This document shows positions 35,166 to 48,429 of a stretch of 64,000 bases of DNA, in pieces. The notes under the pieces are model-generated. The model was not told the origin of the DNA and searched no databases. It was given only the letters and a program-made list of their open reading frames with translations. Location: assembly GCA_028023455.1 (NCBI GenBank), contig JAQFVV010000111.1:2301909-2365908 (forward strand), given 5' to 3'. The translations under genes and the position numbers were made by a program. This DNA comes from Epiperipatus broadwayi (Eukaryota > Onychophora > Udeonychophora > Euonychophora > Peripatidae). Position 1 is the first letter of the stretch; every line of letters begins with the position of its first letter.

Positions 35166-38100
35166 AAAATTAATACATATATGTATCAAGTTACATAAAT
35201 CTGACATCAGACAATAATCACATATTTTAATGACTTCAGTTTTATACCAATTGCAGGCCCTTTCTAATCTTTGACTAAAGAGGTCAATGCCAACAAAACA
35301 TCATATCATCCTCTCAGTTCATCAAACATGCATGTTTAATAAGTTTAGAGGGTCATGAAATATTTTGTTGGTAACAATATATATATCATCTGTAAAAAAA
35401 AATCTTAAAACAATATATATTACAATGATTTACATAACTAATTAAAAAAAAAGTAAAAATATTTCACTATACAGTATTATAAAACATAAAACTCACATAT
35501 GCCACATTTAAACCAGAGTTTCTTGTTTCACAGTTAATGAATAAGGAAGGGTTTAGCAAACATAAGATACCATAGGTAGACATAATCTTTTTCTTATGAT
35601 TATCCCCATCTAAACTTATAAGAATACCTATGATTTTTCACTTTCCTCTTCTAACATTTTCATAAAGAATGACATTTTCTTTATATTTATTATCTTTCTC
35701 TTATTTTGAATTGCATTCTTCTTTTTGTTTTGTTCCTTAACATTTCCCTTTTAATATCTATTTTGGACAGCAACAATATAGAATGTTAATAATGATAGTT
35801 GACAACATAATTAAAAGTAACAAATAAGTTATTCTAAATGCTAAATTGAAATTTGTAAACAGTAAGACAAAAGATAATAAAATTATAGTACTGAAAAGCA
35901 TAAAAATCGAGGAAAAGTGAAGAATCTTTTTATTTGTACTATTGGCTCATATGATGTAACTAGATTAAAACCAAATTATCATTGCCTGATGCCTAAACCT
36001 GCTTTAAATCTGGGAAATTAACATACACTTTCAAAGGGCACATTATGATCAAATTTAATAAAATAAAAAACTATAACAAAATAACTACTTGACTTATTTT
36101 AAAAAAAAACATAGAATAGTTAGTTTTCAAAGCAATACTGTATACAAAACTTTTCACTTGTCTACAGAAAAAGATTCCCTTATACTGCTAAAAACATTAT
36201 AAAATAATATTCCAAACATTTTTTCAATTAATTAATGATCTTATATTCTTAATGAAACTGGAATGGACTGTATAATGCTTACATACTTTATAATCACATA
36301 AAGCACACAGTGTATTTGCTATTATCAATAGCATTTAATAATAAAAAATAACAATGATTTGTTACTGAGATTATGTGACTTTCAAGTACCAGCACTAACA
36401 GATTGAGCTATGATTCAAAAGCATTTCTCAAATCCATCATCACTTCACTGAAATGCTCACAATTGTAACATATAGTAACAGTCTAACATATCTTTATAAT
36501 AAAAACCATTACTATTTCTAATGAAAATGATATATATTACTAAATTAGCTGCAGCATAGTGATTATTTTACATCATTAATAATTTCTATAGTAAACAGTT
36601 TATATAATTAATTCCATCTGATTATATTACATATTTTCTTTCTGACATTATATGTAAATATATGTACAAAATTAGAATTCTTAATTGGGTAGAATTTTTA
36701 CTGTAAATTTACTGGGTCTAATAAATAGTTACTTTAAATTAATTGTGAAATAAAAATATATATGATTAAGGGAAATGATTTCTCTTTCCATATGCTACCA
36801 ATATCATTGTACTATGCCTCTGTATAAAACAATCATTTATATTTGCTATCTATGATCTTATAGATGGATTATCTAATCAAATAACAGTGTTAAAGCTCAA
36901 ATTTAAATCCATACCAGATGTGAACAAATGTTTAATTTAATGCAGTCAATAAATATTCAATATAAGGTAGAATCATTTCTATTCTTTTTAACATTCTTAT
37001 GAGTAAATAACAAGTCAAATATAATATTACTAAATGCAACACATTTTAATTATATGGAAAATATTGGAAAATGACCTCTTTTGGATCACTGGCAGCACAT
37101 AGAAAGAATAACCATTTCCACTATTTTATGTATAGTTTGAACAAATGTATTTATTAATATTATATATATGATTTATTGCTATTTACTTCTAAGAATGTTA
37201 AAAAAATTAGAAATGGCTCCTTAAATTGCATATCTATTGGTTGTATTAGAATGAAGGTTTGTTTATATCTGGTGTAAATTTAAACTTGATCCTTAATAAC
37301 ATTATTTCTAAGACAAGATCTGAAGTAGCAAGAATAAATAATTATTTTATAATTTCAGCCTTATTAACAGAAAGTGGCAGTACAATGATATTGATAACAC
37401 ATGGAAAGGAAATCATTTCCATTATCATATATATAATTTTAAGTGTTTTATTTATTAATATTAAATATATATATATTAATATTAAATTATGAAGACATGT
37501 GCAAAGTTGATTTTATTTAGCAAAGGAATATTTTTTTATGAGAGCTAACTATTGACAGTTATTATACTGGAATGTGCAAAGATTTGTTCCAGATGATAGA
37601 TTTGCTTATGGTTTTATAGTTTTTCAATTCTGTTGTATTAAGTTTAGTTTAAACAGACATTAACTATGTATTTTGGTCCCAATAATATATGACCATGATT
37701 ATTAAATTCCATTAATCATCAACTTATTCATATACCTCTTATAATGTCTAAGAGAACTAAATCCAACTAGTTTATTGTTTGATCTAAAAAAATAAAAAAT
37801 TGTATGAATCTTAAGATCATTTCTTATGCCATAATCCTTTGATTGTTTGAAGGATTTCTTGATTGAATATCAAGAATGATTTTGATTTAAGACATGTCAT
37901 AGTAATTAAAATCATATCTTCTATTAAATATATCAGATTTATCTCTAATTCAATACATATTTTAATAACTCAAAGAAAATATATGAAAAATTATTACAAT
38001 TTGATTTACAAGTGCCAAATTCTTTGCATTCATAATGATGCCAACTATAATCCATTAATGATTATTAATAATTATTTATTAAACTGGAGATCATCTCTAG

Positions 38101-40379
38101 CCCAGATATAAACTTTAAACTTTTTTTCTATGTAAATCAGAGTTACTGCTCAGTTAAGATATAAATTTATTAAGATGATGTAATAAATATTTGATGGAAT
38201 TCACACTCATCCATAAGTACAACTTTTTCACCAAATAAAAATACAATATTTAGCAGTAAAATGTGCCAAAGAATATTTGCTTCACAACGTAAAATAAAAA
38301 AAAACCAAACATTTTCTAAAAATTATTTTAAATTGAATATTGCAAAGATGAGGAAAATAAGTTAGATTATAGTACAAGGTCACTTGTAAATTGCATGAAA
38401 TAGAGTTGTATTTGTCTATTGTTGCAGAAACATATGTTCAGTACAAGATGCTTATCCATTGCTTAGATAAAAAAAAAACCAATATATTGTATCGTATGAT
38501 TAAGAATAAGGCTCCAGTCTTTGAAAAATATTTCAAAATTTTCGTATCTAATATTAAGTGACTTCTCCATTTCTGAGATCTCTTTTATTAGATCAAAGTA
38601 ATGCCATCATTGATAAATTAAAAGCCTGGAAAAAGTCATTCTTTGAAATATTGTACTTGCTATGATTATGATTTAAAGTCATGTAAATTTTTTTATTGGA
38701 GAGCATCTTATCAAATAAATTAAGTTATCTTGCACTGAAAAATTTTAGAGACTTGAAAAAAGACCATTTTTTCAAAACAAAAGGTTGAACAATTATTATA
38801 ATATCTACCTTTCATTACCTTATTTTGCAAGCACTATTCAATACAAATAGTTAAATATAGAATTTATTAAAAGTACCTTTGTTCTAAATACAATATGTTG
38901 TAAATGTAAATATTTTTAATTATTGGTTTAATTCTCATGAAGGTTATACTTTTTAAAAGCTTATAAGAATCTCATGAAGATTATAGGGATCATAATAAAG
39001 TTATATAATGATAATTTTTTTCTTTTTACTAGATTTATTTGATTTTAAGATTGCTATAGTTTTGCTTTCATATCAACTTTTTGAAATTGTTTCTATAATA
39101 TCAGTAAATAATTTTGCTAACTATGCTTCTGCTTTTAATTTTTTTTTTTAAAAAATCAGTCCATCACATCTATTGACTTATTAACTTTAGGTTAAAAAAG
39201 ATCCATAGTTCTTCTCTAACAATATTTTTTTCTGATTCTGTCACTTTTGATTTTAAAAATATATAAAACGGGCAATCTCATTGGTAATAATAATGGAACT
39301 TCTTTTAAAAAGAAGCCTAGCAATTCTTGGATTTTTGTAAGACAATTATTGACTTTGCATTTCTAAATTTTGTTCTAGTTTCAAAATAAAGGATGTAGTC
39401 TTCAATAGCTGTTAGAAGTTTGTTGAATTTATCATGCCAAGTGAAAATGAGTTGGATTTGGATTTAACTAGTGCACTGGTTTATAATGTATAATTTAGTT
39501 ATACAGAAATTATATAAAGATCAGTGAGATAAAGGTAACACTAGAGGGAGCTTCTGCTTCTTAGAGCCAGGACAGAAAAAGTCAAGATTATATACAGAAG
39601 AAAAGAACTGGATAAAAATAATAGTTGTAGATATAATTTATATGGAGATATTAGTTAGAACATACAGCCTTATTTAAAAAAATGTAGAATATGGAAAGAG
39701 AAATGAGTAATAAGGAAAATGAAAGACTATTAAAGATGATAGGAGCAAAAATTAGAGATTTATGTTGTTGTTGTTGTTAAGAGATCATGAAACTAATGTA
39801 AAGTCTTTATTAAAAGGAAATAGAGAATAAATACTAGCAGAATAATTTGATAACAGTAGTCAAAAAAGGGTAATAGATGGAAAAGAATAGATGAGTTTAT
39901 AATATTATAAAAAGATTTTAGAAGGGAATGTTTAATTTGATTAACAATGTTTCTAATATATAGCCTTCTTTGCAAAAAAATTTCTGGTTTCATTTAAGGA
40001 GAAGCCATTTTATATCATATCACTTTATTATATATATATAATTGCATACAGACTTATTTTTAGAAGAATTTCCTTTAAAATTTTATCAAAAAGATCCAGA
40101 TCAATTTCTTTGTAAATCTGAATTACTTTATTTTTAGCAAGTAAAATTTCGAATATACTTTGTATTTTCACTGCTAACTACTAATGCAATCAAAAAGATG
40201 GAATAATTCTGTCATGAAGGCTTCTTTACCTTGGGAAAAAAAAGCCATAGACTTCAATACTGAAAAATCTTGATAAAGTACAGAGTTAAATAATCTTTGA
40301 TCAAATATCTAAAAAAAAAAAAAAGCCACAAAATGATCTTATATGTATTACTACTAATTACAATAAAATTAATAAAGTT
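35166..40379. other. Long AT-rich non-coding tract
   Basis: No recognisable exon, RNA gene or bounded transposon in about 5 kb. Segments near 37080-37180 and 37360-37470 share short strings (a 'gtggcag' / 'ctggcag' block, 'atttccatt', 'tatttattaatatt'), possibly two traces of one old repeat. Open frames at 37259-37492 and 37863-38111 are low complexity. Confidence 0.5.
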
Positions 40380-40625
40380 ATTGCTTTTATATAAAACTAA
40401 ATCATACAGATAAATGGATAGAATTAAAAAGTGGACAACTATAAAAAGGTGAATCAATAATAGATAAATGGACTGATGAATAGACAAAAAGATTATGAAG
40501 GAAGATCAGAGACAAATGAATAGAGATGAGTGAATAAAAAAATAGATGAATGGGTAGATATGTAGTTGAATAAACAAATAAATGTACAGATGACAGACTA
40601 ACACAAACAGATAAATAATGTAAAA
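40380..40625. repeat. Degenerate GATA/GATG/AATA-type tract
   Basis: Purine-rich sequence dominated by imperfect four-base units ('atagataaatgg', 'gatgaatag', 'agatgaatgggtagat'). The open frames on the minus strand here (40254-40487, 40402-40629; Ser/His/Leu/Ile repeats) are products of this periodicity and not genes. Confidence 0.6.
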
Positions 40626-40689
40626 TCAAAACTAAATGGTAATTATTGTTTAAAATTTTAAAAATATCTTTATTCTGACTTCTTTTTAG

Positions 40690-40767
40690 CCTTCTGCAGA
40701 TCCTCTTGGAAACACAAAGCCCACAAAAAAGGGAAATTTCAGAAAGTTCTTTACATCAAAACAATAG
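40690..40767 (+). CDS. Candidate terminal coding exon, gene unknown
   Basis: A strong acceptor (ttctgacttctttttag ending at 40689) is followed by a less A+T-rich segment that in one frame reads PSADPLGNTKPTKKGNFRK then FFTSKQ and stops at TAG (40765-40767). If real, it is the last 26 codons of a hydrophilic, basic C-terminus. I do not recognise the protein and see no upstream partner exon. Pyrimidine tracts before AG are common in such DNA, so chance is a serious alternative. Confidence 0.28.
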   Translation, partial: PSADPLGNTKPTKKGNFRKFFTSKQ

Positions 40768-41464
40768 ATTAACAAAACTGGTAAACTTAGATTCTTTTTA
40801 ATATACTAAAATTTATACCTAATTTCTTCACAGACTGTAAACTATGAGATATGGAACATATGTCATTTTAATATTTTCATATATCTGAAGATTATCACAA
40901 TAAATGAAGATTTATGAGGTACCATTTTAGTTAAGATGGTTTTTAATGATGATGAAAGATAAAAGGCTACTAATTAGTGAAAACTTTTTAGTTGAAAAAT
41001 AAATGAATTGCTAGCTAGATGTTCATGGATAAACTACACTAAAAAAAAAAAATTCTAAATTTATTTACAAGTTGAAATTTTTTTTACTCAGCCTATAGTA
41101 TTAAAAACTCCAATTTAAACCAAATCTTACTGATTTTGGATAGATTATCCTTTAAAAAAAATGCAAAAAAAAAAGTATTAAAGATAGGTGGAAATTGTAG
41201 GAAATTTATATACCAGTTAAACAGAAAGTCAAATAGGACTGCAACTTTTTTATGTTACTTAGAAAACTGTTAACAAAATAGTGGAAATCTCAAAATAAAT
41301 AAATAAAATAAAAAATATGGTAAGCAAGTTTTTTGTTTCAAAAAAGTAGTCATTTTATATGTTATTAAGGGTAAAATGTAAAAAAAAAATTAAGTTGTAG
41401 GCATTTAAAAAATAATTATGAAAGAATAAAAACAAGAGAAAATTTGGACAAATAGTTTATTTGA

Positions 41465-41945
41465 AAGTTTGTGATGATGGTAGTTCAATTTAATTATATG
41501 GTGCATTAATTAAATGTCATTAAAAAATTCAAACTTTATTTACACTTTTAAAATACTTGTGTCTATTAGGAATAGCATACAAGTTAATGTATAGGACATT
41601 ACAATTGGTATTATATTTCTCCCTTTTTTAGGTATTGCTAGCCTGAATAGTGGCAGTATCAGCATGGGAATTGAATCAATGAACTTTAAATTTAAGAACA
41701 TCATCCTAAATTCAGTATTCATAAATCTGAAGGGTCCTTATTTGATTCCTATGCTAATAGTGTTACTGGACATCTGAAGACAAGAGGAGAATATCACTTG
41801 AAATTTTGTGTTATACTCTAACTTGTGAACTATTACTATCAGATAGCTGTACTTTAAAAGTGTAAATAAAGTTTGAATTTTTCTAAAAACACTTAAAATG
41901 AATACATATAAGATGATGAAAACAATTAACATCATAATACAATTT
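41465..41945. mobile_element. Penelope-like tail inverted dimer (copy D)
   Basis: The left arm (about 41465-41700, minus) starts with 'gaaagtttgtgatgatggt' as in copy C, then 'ttcaaactttatttacactt', a 'tattatatttctccc' block and a degenerate tRNA-like B-box region ('gggaattgaatcaa', 41669-41682). The right arm (about 41700-41945, plus) returns in mirror order, ending 'aataaagtttgaatttttct' and 'aaaacaattaacatcataat'. No coding remnant of the Penelope protein is left. The two arms meet inside the tRNA-like segment. Confidence 0.65.
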
Positions 41946-43555
41946 TTGGCAAGAGGATTTAAAGACGTTAAGTTGCATGAATAAGATCAAGAATACAAAA
42001 TTATTGGAATGATGAATAAAAAGATATTTATTGAAAATATATATACAGAGAAAAATGAACTGTGGATACTGCCAGAAGAGGAAAATTATGAAGGAGTAAA
42101 CTGTAAAAAATGAAAAAAAAATTGAAGAAAGAAAAGAGGCTAAATGATTTATCTTAAAATGGAAATTAATGTTATTTAATCATTCGATTAATATCAAACA
42201 ACAGGAGCAGTACCTTTAGTGGCAGCTTATTAATTTTTAAATCAGATAAAATAATAGGCTAGACTTTTTTGAAGTAAGTGAAGATATTAGATTAATGAAT
42301 TCTTTATCCTGAATTTTATAAAACTGTGCTACTGAGACCTTATAAATGATTTTTGGATTACACTTTATCATAATACTGCTTGATTTATTTTTTACTTTTT
42401 TTAAATGAGAAAATTATTCAGTAGAAAGTTACCTTTTATTACATATTAATTTTTATGATACTATTTATAAAAAAAATTATTATCATTGTAAAAATAAGTA
42501 TTTGAGGACTGTATCTATGTAGATACAATATTTAAAGTTTATTGAAGAAGTGAACAAAATAAGAAGATCACACAATTAGCATAGAGAACTGATTTGATTG
42601 TATTCTACATGGGATCATTTTATATAGCAGTATTTGAAAAAAGCCATTTTTCATATAAAAAATAAAGTTCAAATTCATTGAGAGATGCAGGTGCACTGGT
42701 AGAGTGCAACATCCTCATATATTTGCATATATGAGTTGCAACATTACCATTTTATAAAATAACAGTGCTGTCTGGAAAGAATGTTAACAATAAAGTATAA
42801 ACTACTTCCTATAATGTTCTATCTACATTTTTTATGCATGTGTGCAGAGGAATAATTAGTTCAAGAAAATATTTTATAGTTGCCCAGTCATCAGTTTTAC
42901 CCTTTGTCTAATTAGATTTCTTTTGATGATTGAGAAAAGAGTAAATAATTCATCTAACATTATGTTTTGAGTCATTCATTGATATCACTGCTTCTAGAGA
43001 TAGCACTCATCAAAAACTAATGATATTATGTAGTTTTAAACAGATTGTTTTATTAGACAAATGGTTTGTTTAGAAATATGCGACATCTGCAGTCAAATTT
43101 TTTTGATTAATGTTCTTCATAAAGTTCATCAATTTCCCTCAGCAACTAACTGACCTTCAGTACATTGAGTTCTAACAAGTTTCATTATATTTTAAATAAA
43201 GGTTAAAGATGAATTTACCCCAAATGTGGAAGATAAAAAAATCTCAAAATCTGGTTCATTTGGCATATCTAGCTAACTGCTAATTAAAAACTGTAAAAAT
43301 AATAATATTGGAAAGCAATGGTTAGTGGCAGTAATAAAAATATCTTTTTTCAATTGTTTTCTTTGCTTAATGTGAATTCTTTTAAGTATAGCTAAGAAAC
43401 TGTCAGGGTTTAAGAATGATCTACCTATTCTTAATAAAACTTCTTTAAGCAAAGACAATTTATTTGAAAATTTAGATGACTATAAGTTTTAAAATATGGT
43501 GGTGACAATTTCTTGCAAAAACAAATGAAATTTTAAAAAATATATGGCACTGTAA
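41946..43555. other. AT-rich non-coding tract
   Basis: No recognised feature. A minor palindrome at about 42701-42741 (gtgcaac ... ttgcaac around 'tcatatatttgcatatatga') is noted. The part from about 43020 may be the unreadable 5' portion of the LINE that follows. Confidence 0.45.
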
Positions 43556-43559
43556 AATT

Positions 43560-44700
43560 GATCCACATAAACTTAAAAATGCTTCTACTGTTCAAATTTA
43601 TACAAATAAAGAGAGCAGAAGAGACTGCAATAATTCCCACTGAATATTGTTATTGATTATAGCAAAAGTATTTTGAATAATTTTATTATATAGTTTTTTC
43701 ACCTATGAATGAGTGATTTCTAGACACTGATATGATTTTTATTGCCATGCAAATGCAAGTAAAATATAGTGCGTAAAGATATAAATTATATATTATTTTT
43801 ATTGACTAGTTAAGACAGCTGATTCAGTTAATCAAACATATCTTGTCAAAATAACCTGATTATCCATCCACTGAAGTGTATTCACATTAAACACTTTCTA
43901 CATGATGGTATAAAAGGAAGCATTATTACTGTTGGTGGAAAATCTGAAATACTTAAAATATTAACTGATATTAAATATGAATGCATACTAACCCCAATTC
44001 AACTTTCATAACAGTAGTCTTTGTAACAATTTATAGATAGTTCTATAAACAGAATTACATGGTGTCATAGATTTTATGGTAGACTTTTTAATTTACTTTG
44101 ATTTAAAGTTTGATAGACTACTATTCTTAATAATTCAGATGATGATCTACAAAATATTTTTCAAACTTTGAATGTAATTTCTATAAAAACTATGTTTTAG
44201 TAATTAATGTCCAAAATCTGAAATATTTAATCTATAAAAGAGAATAACAAAATTAGATGTTAAAGTGTAAAACAGACTCCGATATGTTGTCAAAGCATTT
44301 ACTTCAGCTAAATTAATTCTATACAGAGCTGTTATTAGCAAATTTGCTGAATTAAATAAAAGCAATTTTGTGATGGCTTGAAATTTTTGTAAAAATTTTC
44401 AGAAAACCTGAACAGTTAGAACTACTCTTGAATAATGTAAACTACTTCATCTGCATAGGGAATCGATTACCTTCAGCAACCTAAAGATAATTCTAAGGCA
44501 CCTTGACTTAATATCAATATATTTTATTATAGCATCAATGTAGATTTTGATAACAGAGTGAACACTGGAGACTTTTTTTTAAAAAATATTTTTTCTCCTA
44601 AGTAAATAATTAGATCTGATTTTTAGCCTGGATATTGCTATGATTATTCTCTAAGCTTTGTTGGAGAAACCAAAAATATTTTGAATAATAGGGAATTATG
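43560..44700 (+). pseudogene. Decayed LINE reverse transcriptase (second family)
   Basis: Across shifting frames the plus strand gives ordered reverse-transcriptase landmarks: 'ESRRDCNNSH...LLIIAKVF' (usual DCNNYRGISLLS.AGKVF, near 43610-43680), 'TDMIFIAMQMQVKYSA' then 'YKLYIIFI' (usual DMIF..RQ.QEKC...LYI.F.D, near 43727-43805), 'LHDG.K.SII..GGKSE' (near 43900-43950), 'GRLFNL' (near 44080) and 'DDDLQNIFQTLNV' (usual EDLQ.ILN.F, near 44140-44180). A later piece near 44280-44340 fits the connection region. Many stops and frameshifts are present and the YADD motif is not readable. The order matches the 'LFNFKRLK...EDLQYILNAF' class of invertebrate LINEs, different from the families at 9.2 and 48.4 kb. 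Ends were not defined. Confidence 0.68.
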
Positions 44701-45288
44701 TAATGCTTCAATACATATTTCTAGTATTTATTTAACATGCATGTATAGTAAGTACATAACTATAATGCAATTTTATTAAAAAAAGAAATCAAAAGTAATT
44801 AACAAAATAGTTAATTACAATTAGCAATTTTTATTTATTTACAAAAGATTACCTATATTTTCTTTTGTAACATATAAAACAAAAGAACAAGTAGAAAAAA
44901 TTAAAGTTTAAGAATGTTTACCCTCTCCCTTTTTTCTTTTAAATGTCAAGAATTATAAACTTTTAGCATTTATTATTAAACTATTTAATTTTATAAACAA
45001 ATAATCAGATATCAGAAAAATGACCTAGCTAATCTTTTTGTGGTGAAATGAAAAAACGATAGCATTAATTAGTTATATAGAAAAGAAAATAATTTGCTAC
45101 CTTGAAAATTACAGATTTCAGCTATAATATCAAATCTAAAAAATTAAAGATTGATTCTTATAGTAAAATACTAATTGGCACATCAACAGTAATATTGTTT
45201 TAACAAACATGTATACAAAAACTTTCTAATTCTATTAAATTTTACTTTGAATTAGCCAAAATACTTTAATATTAATATCTTTTATATT

Positions 45289-45468
45289 ATATATTGCTTA
45301 TAACACTTCTTTCATATACACTTTAATTAACGCAACACATTTTCTTAAAAACTTCTTTATTTTCCTTACAGTTTCAACTGTCCAGCAGTCTTCATCAGAG
45401 CTCTATCTTCTCTGCAACAAATTTGTTGCATTAAAGTGTATATGAAAAAAGTGTTATAAGCAATATAT
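45289..45468. repeat. 180-bp foldback element with hammerhead-like centre
   Basis: Arms of about 44 bp (45289-45333 and 45425-45468; shared 'atatattgcttataacact') are reverse complements apart from one mismatch and a short indel. In the loop, on the minus strand (45371-45398), is CUGAUGA, then A, a five-base-pair stem (GACUG, loop CUGGA, CAGUU) and GAAAC. That is the hammerhead core pair around a helix II, but I find no convincing helix I and only a one-nucleotide helix III loop. It may be a ribozyme relic or a coincidence. Confidence 0.55.
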
Positions 45469-45469
45469 A

Positions 45470-48429
45470 TGATTATATGAAGAAATGTAAAAAAAGTGAG
45501 AGAAGGATAAGAGAATATCTTTTATATTAATGTTTTATTTCTTCATTTATTTCCATTCTATAAATATGTAATAATCTTTTACATATTGTTAATGTAAATA
45601 AGCTAGTAAATTGAAAAATTAAAGTTTTACTAAAAAATATACTATTTGTATATGAAGTAAAAAAATTAAAATTTTTATTTTGTTTGAATTTTTTTTTGTC
45701 ACCTATAAATGAAACTGAAATTATAGTGATTACATCATCATGACAGAATTAGTGGGGTTTTCTTTTAATTCATGATGAAATGATATCAATTATCTTAATC
45801 CCAGTTTTCCTTGCTGGATATTATTTGCAGTCTGCATTTTTTTTTATCAAACACAACAATTAAGGAAATATAATCTTTCACTGCACATTCTATCAAAAAT
45901 CTGTGTCAGAAAGTAGATTTGTATTTAGGAAAATTGTTTCTATACATTTGAGAGTATTTTATCTTAACAGTGATTTTCCTTTTAGCTGTTGCATTTTTGA
46001 ATGGACATATGATTATAATAGGTTGATTAATATTATCAACATTTTTTTCCAAACTTCAGTTAAAACTTGTGACTCAAGATCATGATTTAGTATTGATGAC
46101 ATTTTATTTTTTGCAACATTTATGTAATAATTTTTATGTATATAGGTCCATCAACTTCCCTAGCATAAAGTTGAAATATATCCAATTCATAATAATGTAC
46201 ACAGTAATAATGATAATAATAACAATAATAATATTAATAGCACAAACTGTGCATGGTAAATTTAGAAATTTTTTAAGTAAAACAATATGAATTTCAGATT
46301 TAATTAAGTTGAGTATCGCCTATATTATTGAAGTTTTTTCTTTTGAAAGTATCATTAAAGTTGTATAAAGATTTTAAATTATCGATAGAGAAATTTTTTT
46401 AATTTCTTCAGGATACTCATTATTTATAACACTTATAATTAGTAGTTTGTAATATTCAAGAGAGTTGTAGTTATATTAATTAGGGTCTTGTGAATTTGTT
46501 ATCATAAGGTATATTTTCAGAATAAGATGGAAACTCTATAAATTGATCGTGAGCTGTACAGAAATGATGCAAGAAAGTAGTATGTTTTATTATGTAAGAG
46601 CTTGAAGTTGATTAAAAAAACTTATTAATGAAGAAATATGAAAATTTGAATAAAGAATGTGCACCCGGAATAAATAACTTCCATTAAATGTTCTGAAATC
46701 TTATAGAATTTTTTTTTAAGAAAGGAGTGCAAATTAGGTGAGGTAACATTACAATCTAAATACGATCACAATGCAGGTTTTTTTTTTTAATTATTTGCTG
46801 TAAATTGGTATAATAAGTATAGTGCAATCAAATAATGGCCATTTCTAAAGTAAAAGAGAACATTATAATTATTTCTGCAACATATGGAAGATTTTTTATG
46901 GCAGAATTGAGAATTATTATTGGGATTTTACTTTTGATTATCAGTAATTTGAATATAAGATTTTAAGCTTCACTTTCTCTAAAAATAAGTCTTTAGAATG
47001 ATAGATGTCAATATGAGCTTTATTCTTAATATCCTGATCTTCAAGAAGTAATAAGTATAATGTCATAATGAGATTAAACAGATTTATTGATGGATTACTG
47101 AATTATAGAATCATTAGCTGCTTGCTTGAACTTTTAGCAATATTGATTATATCTATTAAATGTTTTTTATTACTATTGGGCAATTTTAAGATTACACTAA
47201 TGATTTGGGTCGAATCAGAAAAAGGATTTTCGCCATTAATTGTCTATGTGTTTATATATATTTGTTTCTGAAAACATAACTTTTTATAGAAGGAATGCAG
47301 TTTATTATGACCATAAATCGATAGACTCTTAGTATCGAACACAATAGATATGTTTACCTTGCATTTCTTTAATTAGAGATTCAATTTCTTCTCAATGAGC
47401 CTTAGTTTTATATTCAATGGATATGGAAATTCTTGTTGAAAAGGAATATAATAAATTTTACAAAAGATTGAGTTCAGTCATTCAAAACATAAGAATATCT
47501 CAGGTTTGGATAAGTGTATTGCTAATTTTTTTGTCTTCTGTTAAAATCAGTACCAAAATGCTAGTTGTTGAGTTTGCTTATAAGATTCCTCTTCTCCCTT
47601 AATTTAACTATTCAATTATTTTAGATGGTGGAAATATGCTTTTGAAATCTTGAGGTTTTATATTCAGTTCAATTAAGTTGAAATATGAATTTTAAATCCT
47701 ATATTTTTTTTTTAATTGATTACATGATTTTACTTTAAAATTAAGGTTTTCTTTTGTTTTATAACTTTCAGCATATAATTAATTCTCATTGTATAGTTTT
47801 ATTATGTTTTTGCCCCTCCAGCACTTTAAATGTTAAATTTGATTGTTATTTCTCAAAATCGTATTCACATTAGTTTGCATTTTTTGTTTGTTTGTTTTTT
47901 AAATTTTATTCTATTACTTATTATTAAATAGTTTTCATTATTGTCTATATTTTGCATTAGTTAATGGGCATTCTTTCATTTTTTATGGATCTATTTGTTT
48001 TTTCTTTGTGCTAATATATTTATATATCTATGATGAAATACCTTATCTTTTTAACTTGTTAAATGCAACATCAGCACATTGTCATCTGTGCTGTACTTCA
48101 ACATCTAAGTTCATCTTTTTACTTAAAAAAATTTTTTTAAATCAATATTTAAGTACAGTTTTTAATATTAAATGGAATGTTTGCACATTAAAAATTATTA
48201 AAAAACATTCCCTGAAAAATATATGAAATACAATACTGTCATTTTTCAAATTTTAAAATTCTATTCTTTCTCATAATTTTTTTTTTAATAATGATAGTTA
48301 TTTTATAAAATGACAAAAAAAACAAACGTATTTCTATGAGTAAAGTTATATTGTATTTATTAATACATTCACTATCAGAAAGTGGTGAAGGAGACAGTGT
48401 CATGTTTACTTCTATAAAATGCCACAATT
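45470..48429. other. AT-rich non-coding tract, nothing recognised
   Basis: Short open frames (45903-46290, 47068-47271, 47417-47602, 48008-48226) show no domain and are composition-driven. No RNA gene or repeat boundary was identified. Confidence 0.5.

Noticed and set aside
40254-40629. Overlapping Ser/His/Leu-rich frames
   Set aside because: They are translations of a degenerate GATA/GATG-type tract on the complementary strand.
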